In this document: positions 5,765 through 10,800 of the stretch, piece after piece
How positions within the stretch are numbered: position 1 is the stretch's first letter
Layout: every line of letters starts with the position of its first letter
Source: Chloroflexota bacterium
GTDB taxonomy: Bacteria > Chloroflexota > Limnocylindria > Limnocylindrales > CSP1-4
Reading direction: 5' to 3'
Length of the DNA stretch: 10,800 nucleotides
Assembly: GCA_021812735.1 (NCBI GenBank)
Contig: JAKAMV010000251.1
Span: 1 to 10,800, forward strand
Notes under the pieces: generated by a model
What the model was told of the DNA's origin: nothing
The model's input: only the letters and a program-made list of their open reading frames with translations
Database searches by the model: none
Translations under genes and position numbers: made by a program

Positions 5765-7591
5765 GTGCCGAACGATGACGTCCCGGACCTGCCCACCAAC
5801 GGTGAGCTCGCCGCGATCTTCCACGAGATCGGCGACCTGCTCGAGGTGAAGGGCGAGAACCCGTTCAAGACGGTCGCCTACCACCGCGCCGCCGACGCCA
5901 TCGACAAGGCCCCGTTCGACGTGGCGCAGGCGTATGCGGCAGGCGACCGCCGGCCGGTCGCGGGCGTGGGCGGCGCGATTGGCGACAAGATCGCCGAGCT
6001 GGCCACCACAGGCCGGATGGCCTTCCGCGACAACCTGCGCGCCGAGATGCCCGCCACCGTGGTGGACCTCCTCGCGATCCCGGGCGTGGGGCCCAGGACG
6101 GTGGCGATGGTCTGGAGGGGCCTGGGGGTCGAGACGGTGCCAGCGCTCCGCGAGGCCGCGGCGGCTGGCCGGCTGCGGACCCTCAAGGGCATCTCTGCCG
6201 GGACCGAGCAGCGCATCGTCGCGGAGATCGACGCCCTCGCCACGCGCTCGTCGCGGATGCACCTCGACCGGGCGCAGGCGATCGCGGACGGGCTGGTCGA
6301 GCGGCTGCGCGACACGCAGGGCGTGGTGCGGATCGTCCAGGCGGGCTCGCTCCGGCGGCGGCGCGAGTCAGTGGGCGACCTGGACCTGCTCGTGGAGACC
6401 GACGACCCGGACGCGGTCATCGCCCGCTTCACTTCGCTCGACAGCGTGGCACGCGTGCTCGGCGCGGGCCACGCCAAGGCCGCCGTGGTGCTGCGCGACG
6501 GGCCGCAGGTGGACCTCATGGTCATGCCGCCCGGAGAGGCGGGCACGTACCTCGTCCACTTCACCGGCTCCGCGGCGCACAATGTCGCGCTCCGGGGGAT
6601 CGCCCGCGATCGCGGCTGGTCGCTGTCCGAGAAGGGGTTCCTCCGGCTGGGCGCCGACGGCGAGCCGCTCCCCGGCGAGGCCGCCGAGCTCCGGACGTTC
6701 GCAGACGAGGCGGCGGTGTACGGCTTTCTGGGCCTCGACTTCGTGGCGCCCGAGCTGCGCGAGGACGCGGGTGAGATCGAGGCCGCCCGCGAGCGTCGCC
6801 TGCCGAGCCTCATCACGACCGCCGACCTGCGCGGCGACCTCCACTCGCACTCGGACTGGAGCGACGGGGTCCACGCGATCGAGCAGATGGCCGAGGCGGC
6901 ACGGCGCCGCGGCCACGCCTACCAGGTGCTCACCGACCACTCCGGGGGCCTGGGCATCGCCCACGGCCTCGAGCCCGGGCGCGTCGACCTCCAGCGCTCG
7001 GTGATCGCCGCGCTGAACGCCCGGTTCGCCGCGGAGGAGGCGGCCGGTCGGGCGCCCGAGGGGGCGGTGCCCGGGTTCCGCCTGCTCCACGGTTGCGAGC
7101 TGGAGGTCCGCGCCGACGCGACCCTCGACTACGAGGACGGCCTCCTGGAGCGCTTCGACCTCGTCGTGGCGTCCGTGCACGTGGCGCGCCGCCAGACGCG
7201 CCAGGAGCTCACCCGGCGGACACTCGCCGCCATCCGGAGCCCGCACGTCGACGTGATCGCGCATCCGTCAGGGCGCATGATCGGCGGCCGGGCCGACCTG
7301 GACCTGGACTGGGACGCGGTGTTCGCCGAGGCGGCGCGGACCGGGACGGCGCTCGAGGTCAACGGGTCGCCGCCGCGACTCGACCTGGCGCCAGAGCGCG
7401 CGCGCCGGGCCGTCGAGGCGGGCTGCCTGCTCGCGGTCGACTCCGATGCGCACCGGGTCGAGGAGTTCGAGCACCTGCGCTGGGGTGTGGACCAGGCGCG
7501 CCGGGCGTGGGCGGAACCGCGTCACGTGCTGAACACCCGCAGCCTCGGAGAGCTGCTCGCCTGGGTGGCGGCGAAGCCGTCGCGCGTGTAG
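5765..7591 (+). CDS. polX: PolX/PHP family DNA polymerase (DNA polymerase beta-like)
   Basis: Bacterial PolX fills short gaps in base-excision repair; its C-terminal PHP domain is a metal-dependent nuclease giving 3'-5' exonuclease or end-processing activity. From GTG 5765 the protein has 608 residues, slightly longer than B. subtilis PolX (570). The N-terminal 8-kDa-type domain includes NPFKTVAYHRAA, and a helix-hairpin-helix has IPGVGP at 105-110. The nucleotidyltransferase has GS at 194-195, catalytic Asp205 and Asp207 in GDLDLLVE and Asp250 in QVDLMV. The PHP domain is complete: His360 and His362 in DLHSHSDWSDG, Asp391-His392, Glu445, His472, His500 (AHPSGR), Asp561 and His563 (SDAHR). 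Both activities should therefore be intact. ATG 5756 is an alternative start adding three residues; the -10 position favours GTG. The gene stands apart from its neighbours in function and probably has its own promoter. Confidence 0.95.
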   Translation: MPNDDVPDLPTNGELAAIFHEIGDLLEVKGENPFKTVAYHRAADAIDKAPFDVAQAYAAGDRRPVAGVGGAIGDKIAELATTGRMAFRDNLRAEMPATVVDLLAIPGVGPRTVAMVWRGLGVETVPALREAAAAGRLRTLKGISAGTEQRIVAEIDALATRSSRMHLDRAQAIADGLVERLRDTQGVVRIVQAGSLRRRRESVGDLDLLVETDDPDAVIARFTSLDSVARVLGAGHAKAAVVLRDGPQVDLMVMPPGEAGTYLVHFTGSAAHNVALRGIARDRGWSLSEKGFLRLGADGEPLPGEAAELRTFADEAAVYGFLGLDFVAPELREDAGEIEAARERRLPSLITTADLRGDLHSHSDWSDGVHAIEQMAEAARRRGHAYQVLTDHSGGLGIAHGLEPGRVDLQRSVIAALNARFAAEEAAGRAPEGAVPGFRLLHGCELEVRADATLDYEDGLLERFDLVVASVHVARRQTRQELTRRTLAAIRSPHVDVIAHPSGRMIGGRADLDLDWDAVFAEAARTGTALEVNGSPPRLDLAPERARRAVEAGCLLAVDSDAHRVEEFEHLRWGVDQARRAWAEPRHVLNTRSLGELLAWVAAKPSRV

Positions 7592-7592
7592 C

Positions 7593-7613
7593 GCGCCGAC
7601 GCCCGTCCGGCGC
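7593..7613 (+). terminator. GC-rich hairpin after polX
   Basis: GCGCCG (7593-7598) pairs with CGGCGC (7608-7613), and AC/GT can add two pairs with one bulged C. It starts 2 nt after the polX stop and has no T-tract. It may act as a weak or factor-dependent terminator or protect the 3' end. Confidence 0.35.
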
Positions 7614-7626
7614 CGGCCGCGTCTCG

Positions 7627-7632
7627 TACCAT
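7627..7632 (+). promoter_or_regulatory. Candidate -10 hexamer for a leaderless membrane-protein transcript
   Basis: TACCAT followed by 7 nt and ATG 7640 repeats the arrangement before polX at 5752. No SD lies before the ATG and no -35 is recognisable. Confidence 0.5.
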
Positions 7633-7639
7633 CGCGCCG

Positions 7640-8464
7640 ATGCATGCCGCCGACGCCAGCACGTCCGACGCCCGCCACGAGCTGGCGCTCGTCGCGACCC
7701 TGCTCGTCGGGCTCACTGCCGCCGTCGACCCGGGCGACGCCTTCATCATTGCAGGCCTGACGCCACTGGCGATTCTCCTGGCTGGCCTGGGCGTGCTGGG
7801 GACGGGCGGGGCGGCGGAGCGGCCGTACACGTCGCTGCTCCTTCCGGCGACCCTGACCGGCGCCGCGGCGGCGGCCGTCCACCTCGTCCCCTCCGACCTG
7901 GGGCTGCTCGCCGCCCTGGCCGCCCTGGCGATCGTCCTCGACCGCGTCCTCGCCCTCGAGATGGGGATCCTCGCCCAGCCCAGCGGCGTCTCGGACGGCG
8001 ACCGGGCACGGGTGCTGGGGGCGGCGGTCCTCACCGCGTTCGTGGTCTTCACGGGCGTCGCCGCGCTTGTGCCGGGCGGCATGCCGGAGCCCGCGGGCTC
8101 GCCGACGGCGGGATCGAGCGCGATGACCGAGGGCTGGCTCGCGGTGCTCGTCCTGGAGGACACCCTCGCAGCGCTCGTCATCGGCTGGCGGATCTCCGCG
8201 CTCCGCTTCAGCCAGCCGATGGAGATCGCGCGGTCGGCCTCCACCTACGCGCTGGTCGTCGCGGTCGTGGCGGGCCTGATCCGGGCGATCGACCTGCCGC
8301 GCCTCGTCGGCCCGGCCGTCCTGACGCTCGTCTTCTACCTGTGGGATGCGCAGCACGGCTCGGCGCCGGCCCGCCGCCGCGAGCGGCGGTTCCTGTGGGA
8401 GCTGGCCCTGCTGGCCGCGCTCGCGATCGTCGTCGTCGTCTGGAATCTGCGGCTCCGGCAGTAG
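7640..8464 (+). CDS. Multi-pass membrane protein of unknown function
   Basis: I do not recognise a named family. The 274-residue product is dominated by about eight hydrophobic stretches (roughly residues 15-31, 34-54, 65-84, 87-107, 128-148, 164-185, 200-235 as one or two helices, and 253-270). It lacks a cleavable signal peptide. A short basic loop before the last helix (PARRRERR) suggests that this loop is cytoplasmic. A small Pro/Gly/Ser-rich loop (GGMPEPAGSPTAGSS, about 149-163) probably faces outside or forms a linker. A few charged residues lie in or at the edge of membrane segments (for example LDRVLALE and VLEDT), which could be functional, but no transporter, protease or kinase motif is visible. 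It lies 48 nt after polX with its own candidate promoter, so there is no strong operon-based hint of function. Confidence 0.75.
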   Translation: MHAADASTSDARHELALVATLLVGLTAAVDPGDAFIIAGLTPLAILLAGLGVLGTGGAAERPYTSLLLPATLTGAAAAAVHLVPSDLGLLAALAALAIVLDRVLALEMGILAQPSGVSDGDRARVLGAAVLTAFVVFTGVAALVPGGMPEPAGSPTAGSSAMTEGWLAVLVLEDTLAALVIGWRISALRFSQPMEIARSASTYALVVAVVAGLIRAIDLPRLVGPAVLTLVFYLWDAQHGSAPARRRERRFLWELALLAALAIVVVVWNLRLRQ

Positions 8465-8469
8465 GCCGG

Positions 8470-8483
8470 CCCCGGTGCCGGGG
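8470..8483 (+). terminator. Short GC hairpin after the membrane-protein gene
   Basis: CCCCG (8470-8474) and CGGGG (8479-8483) flank a 4-nt loop, 5 nt after the TAG stop. The stem is short and there is no T-tract, so termination is uncertain. Confidence 0.3.
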
Positions 8484-8534
8484 GAGCGCGCGTCCAGCGG
8501 GTGGCCCAGACGACGGGCAGCGCGGCCCCCGCGT

Positions 8535-8563
8535 TTGACCAATTGCCCGCCGAGTGCTAGAAA
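8535..8563 (+). promoter_or_regulatory. Sigma-70-type promoter of the TPR gene
   Basis: TTGACC (8535-8540) and TAGAAA (8558-8563) are separated by exactly 17 nt, with TGC directly before the -10 as an extended -10 element. This is the only place in the window with both hexamers at ideal spacing. Transcription would start near 8570, giving a 5' UTR of about 86 nt. That UTR contains the CGCGCC/GGCGCG inverted repeat (8592-8597 and 8605-8610). Confidence 0.7.
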
Positions 8564-8566
8564 CGC

Positions 8567-8659
8567 ATGCCCGCGAACAGCGTGGTTTGCGCGCGCCTGC
8601 CTTCGGCGCGACGGCCCGCCGCGGTTCTGATGGACCCGAAAGGACGACCGCACCCGTGA
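8567..8659 (+). CDS. Possible 30-codon ORF overlapping the TPR gene start
   Basis: ATG 8567 opens a frame of 30 codons ending at TGA 8657-8659, which overlaps the GTG start of the TPR gene (8656-8658) as GTGA. That is a common junction for translational coupling. The peptide is Arg/Pro/Ala-rich and resembles no family I know. There is no SD before the ATG, which lies only 3 nt after the -10, so it may not be in the transcript; ATG 8630 in the same frame could give a 9-residue version. Open frames of this length are expected by chance at this GC content, so this is a weak candidate. Confidence 0.15.
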   Translation: MPANSVVCARLPSARRPAAVLMDPKGRPHP

Positions 8660-9513
8660 CGTTCCCCGAAGTCGACAGTGCTGCGCAGACGCCCGCCGGC
8701 CGGACGCGCCTCAAGCGTCAGCTCGCCGAGCTGGCGATCCGGCAGGCATCCGAGGCCGCCTGGGCGGACGCGGCGGAGACCAACCGCCGCCTCATCGAGT
8801 TCGGCCTCGACTCCGAGGCCGAGAACCGCCTCGCCAAGGCGCTCTGGGAGCTGGGCGAGCTGGGTGATGCGCGGGAGCACTATGTGAAGGCCCTCCAGCT
8901 CGACCCCACCAACCGGATCGCCGAGCGCAACATCGAGCGCCTCAAGGTGCTCCTCGTCGAGGCCGGCGAGAGGACGGTCCCGGCCAAGCCCGGCAGCAAG
9001 GCCCCGGTCAGCATCTTCGTGGAGGAGACCGGCAAGACCGGCTTCGCCCACTTGACCAACCTCGCCCGCCCGGCCGAGCTGGCCCAGGTGAACCCGGGCG
9101 ACGCCGTGGAGCTCGTGCCCGAGGGCAACCGCCTGGTGGCGATCAGCAACGGCATCCGCATCGGCGTCGTCGAGCCGCGCGTGGCCGCCCGCCTGCTCAA
9201 GCTGATCGCTGACGGCAACAAGTACCTTGCCGGCGTCACCAGCCTCGGCGACAAGGACGTGCGCCTCATCATCCGCGAGGTCTTCCAGGACCCGCGCAAC
9301 TACGGCAAGGTCAGCTTCCCGACCTCCGCCAAGTCCTCGGACCTGCGGCCCTACACCAAGGGCACGCTGCTGCGCGAGGACGAGGAGCTCGAGGAGGACC
9401 TCGAGGACGACATCGAGGACGAGGAGATCGAGAACCTCGACCGCGTGCTGCCGCCCGAGGAGACCACCGACGAGGCGTTCGTCGAGGAGACGGACGAGCT
9501 CGAGGAGCCGTAG
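8656..9513 (+). CDS. TPR protein with HIRAN-like central region and acidic tail
   Basis: The function is unknown. From GTG 8656 the product has 285 residues. Residues about 20-100 form two to three TPR-like helical pairs (AKALWELGELGDAREHYVKA and LDPTNRIAERN are typical). A conserved-looking SIFVEETGKTGFAHL segment (119-133) follows. Residues about 150-195 (GDAVELVPEG, then NGIRIGVVEP and LIADGNKYLAGV) resemble the HIRAN beta-barrel pattern, which in other proteins binds DNA ends; this is my inference from pattern alone. A strongly acidic tail starts near 240 (EDEELEEDLEDD). I recall similar TPR proteins in Chloroflexota. The start is chosen because AAGGA (8640-8644) lies 11 nt before GTG and because the open frame upstream to 8554 runs across the promoter. 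It has the best promoter in the window, so it is probably well expressed. The GKT in EETGKTG is not a Walker A motif. Confidence 0.8.
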   Translation: MTFPEVDSAAQTPAGRTRLKRQLAELAIRQASEAAWADAAETNRRLIEFGLDSEAENRLAKALWELGELGDAREHYVKALQLDPTNRIAERNIERLKVLLVEAGERTVPAKPGSKAPVSIFVEETGKTGFAHLTNLARPAELAQVNPGDAVELVPEGNRLVAISNGIRIGVVEPRVAARLLKLIADGNKYLAGVTSLGDKDVRLIIREVFQDPRNYGKVSFPTSAKSSDLRPYTKGTLLREDEELEEDLEDDIEDEEIENLDRVLPPEETTDEAFVEETDELEEP

Positions 9514-9514
9514 G

Positions 9515-9532
9515 CGGGTCGCCCGAACCGGG
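9515..9532 (+). repeat. Two overlapping, mutually exclusive short hairpins after the TPR gene
   Basis: CGGG (9515-9518), CCCG (9522-9525) and CGGG (9529-9532) lie in series with 3-nt gaps, so the central CCCG can pair with either side. It begins 2 nt after the stop. The stems are only 4 bp and there is no T-tract, so function is uncertain. Confidence 0.25.
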
Positions 9533-9587
9533 CTGGCCGCAGCCGATCCACGTCGGGCCGGGCCGGGAACAGCTGCAACCCGTCTGC

Positions 9588-9593
9588 GACAAT
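9588..9593 (+). promoter_or_regulatory. Candidate -10 hexamer before the methylase-like gene
   Basis: GACAAT keeps the A at position 2 and T at position 6 of the TAnnnT pattern and is followed by 6 nt and ATG 9600, with no SD. GGGAAC at 9565-9570, 17 nt upstream, is at the right distance for a -35 but is a poor match. This is probably another leaderless start. Confidence 0.4.
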
Positions 9594-9599
9594 CCCGCC

Positions 9600-10800
9600 A
9601 TGGCGGGCCGCTCGCTCCTCCTCCGCGCCGAGCCCGGGTTCTCGCTCCCGGCCTGGGAGCGGCTCGCCCCGCCCCCGCCGCCGGCGCTGATCGCCGCGCG
9701 CCTCGAGGCCGCCTCCGCCCCGGGCGACATCGTGCTCGACCCGTTCGGCCGGGGAGGGTGGATCGCGCGCGCCGCGATCGACCGCCAGCGGCGGGCCGTC
9801 AGCCTCGAGGGCACCGCGCTCGACAGGCTGCTCGCCGAGGTGGTCCTTCGGCCTCCCGACCTCCGCCACCTCGACGCCGCCGTCCAGTCGCTGGCCGCCT
9901 CGGCGCGCCGCGAGACCAGCCTCAAGGCCTGGATCACCAACCGCTTCGCCAGTCGGTGCGCCACCTGCGACCGCCCCGTCATCCTCGACGAGGTCACCTG
10001 GACGTCGGAGGGCACCGACGATGACGGGCGGCCGACCGGCCCGCGCCCGACGCGCAAGCACTACCGCTGCCCGGTGTGCCGCGACCAGCTGGGCGGCGGG
10101 GAGAATCGCCAGGCGCCGCTCGACGCGGCGGACATCGCCCGCGCGCTCGACGCCGACGACGACAATGCGCGGCCGATGCTGCGCGAGCGCTTCCCGACCC
10201 TCGACGGCGGCGACGGCCTCGCGGACGAGGTGCTCGACCTGCACACGCCGCGCCAGCTGGCCGCGCTCGCGGCGATCCTGGAGCGCGTGGAGGGCGACCT
10301 GCGCGCCCGCTCGATCGAGTCGGCCCTGCGACTCGCGCTGCTCCAGGCGGTGGCGCCCTCCAGCCGCCTGGCGACCTCCGCCGGCCGGGTCGCCGCGCTC
10401 CGCATCAGCTCGGGCCACGTCAAGGTGCCGGGCGGGACCACGTGGCGCGAGCGGAATCCGTGGGTGGCGTTCGAGGACGGCATCCGGACCATTCGCGGCT
10501 TCATCCAGCGGCTCGAGGGCGCGTCGTGGGGGCCGGTGGCCGCGCGCATGGGCGAGGACCTGCGGAGCCTCGACGAGGGCGCGGCCACGGCGGTCCTGCG
10601 GCAGGACACGCCGTCCGGCCTCGGCGCGATCGCCATCGAGATGGAGCACTTGGCCGGGAGCGGGATGCGGCCCCGGGTCCGGCTCGTGCTGGGTACCGTG
10701 CCGCTGCGCCCTGCCGCCGAGCGGCTCGCCTGGGCCTACCACGGCACGGCCTGGGCCCTCGGCCGGGACGCGGCCGCGACGCTGCCGCCCGAGCCGCTGT
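9600..10800 (+). CDS. Zinc-ribbon DNA-methylase-like protein, 5' part (runs off the window)
   Basis: The frame is open from ATG 9600 to the window end (400 codons, no stop). DPFGRGG (47-53), preceded by a beta-strand-like GDIVL, matches the SAM-binding DPFxGxG motif of N6-adenine/N4-cytosine DNA methylases. AVSLEGTALDRLLAEVVLRP (about 62-81) lies where such enzymes have their second SAM-contacting strand. CATC (120-123) and CPVC (157-160) form a four-cysteine zinc ribbon. LDLHTPRQLAAL (212-223) resembles the LFTPRQLLAL block of zinc-ribbon adenine-specific methylases (COG1743 type). WRERNPW (282-288) is a further distinctive motif. The catalytic DPPY-type motif is not seen and, in that family order, would lie downstream of the window. 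The N-terminal DUF1156-type extension is absent. No endonuclease or helicase gene is visible beside it. Methylase ancestry is likely; activity is unproven. Confidence 0.7.
   Translation, partial: MAGRSLLLRAEPGFSLPAWERLAPPPPPALIAARLEAASAPGDIVLDPFGRGGWIARAAIDRQRRAVSLEGTALDRLLAEVVLRPPDLRHLDAAVQSLAASARRETSLKAWITNRFASRCATCDRPVILDEVTWTSEGTDDDGRPTGPRPTRKHYRCPVCRDQLGGGENRQAPLDAADIARALDADDDNARPMLRERFPTLDGGDGLADEVLDLHTPRQLAALAAILERVEGDLRARSIESALRLALLQAVAPSSRLATSAGRVAALRISSGHVKVPGGTTWRERNPWVAFEDGIRTIRGFIQRLEGASWGPVAARMGEDLRSLDEGAATAVLRQDTPSGLGAIAIEMEHLAGSGMRPRVRLVLGTVPLRPAAERLAWAYHGTAWALGRDAAATLPPEPL

Noticed and set aside
9025..9045. GKT in the EETGKTG segment of the TPR protein as a nucleotide-binding P-loop
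   Set aside because: The required GxxxxGK[ST] spacing is absent, and no Walker B or fold context supports an ATPase.

Overview
The window is about 70% GC or higher and carries nine protein-coding genes, all on the + strand. The first and last run off the window edges. Gene content is mostly core-like: fatty acid synthesis, a sugar epimerase, c-di-GMP signalling and a PolX-type DNA polymerase. I see no insertion sequence, phage gene, CRISPR array, tRNA or rRNA. The GC content, the TPR protein family at 8656-9513 and the apparent leaderless promoters suggest an uncultured, GC-rich Chloroflexota member (Limnocylindria-like). This is an inference with moderate confidence; an actinobacterial or deinococcal relative cannot be excluded from sequence alone.

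Layout. 1-2166: a compact operon of the 3' part of fabH, fabG behind a strong Shine-Dalgarno (SD) sequence, and an RmlC-like sugar epimerase starting 2 nt after fabG. 2167-5695: two consecutive membrane-anchored diguanylate cyclases. The first has two GAF domains, the second one GAF with a long insertion; both have intact GG(D/E)EF active sites and RxxD inhibitory sites. A 118-nt structured leader separates them. 5696-8464: a full-length PolX/PHP DNA polymerase and a multi-pass membrane protein of unknown function. 8465-9513: the best sigma-70-like promoter in the window (TTGACC-17-TAGAAA with a TGn extension), then a TPR protein with a HIRAN-like central region and a very acidic tail. 9514-10800: the 5' part of a zinc-ribbon DNA-methylase-like protein that continues past the window.

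Two modes of translation initiation seem to be used. fabG and the TPR gene have SD sequences; the epimerase is coupled to fabG. The first cyclase, polX and the membrane-protein gene lack SD sequences and instead have an ACCAT-type -10 hexamer exactly 7 nt before the start codon. The methylase gene has a similar GACAAT 6 nt before its ATG. This looks like leaderless transcription and supports choosing GTG 2275 and GTG 5765 as starts. GC-rich hairpins without U-tracts follow several stop codons.

No stretch longer than 300 bases lacks a gene. The longest gaps are 8465-8655 (promoter, possible short ORF and 5' UTR) and 4150-4267 (structured leader). I do not see a complete, clearly new multi-gene system. 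The items most worth checking are the truncated zinc-ribbon methylase, the TPR/HIRAN-like/acidic-tail protein, the leader between the two cyclases, and the leaderless promoter pattern.
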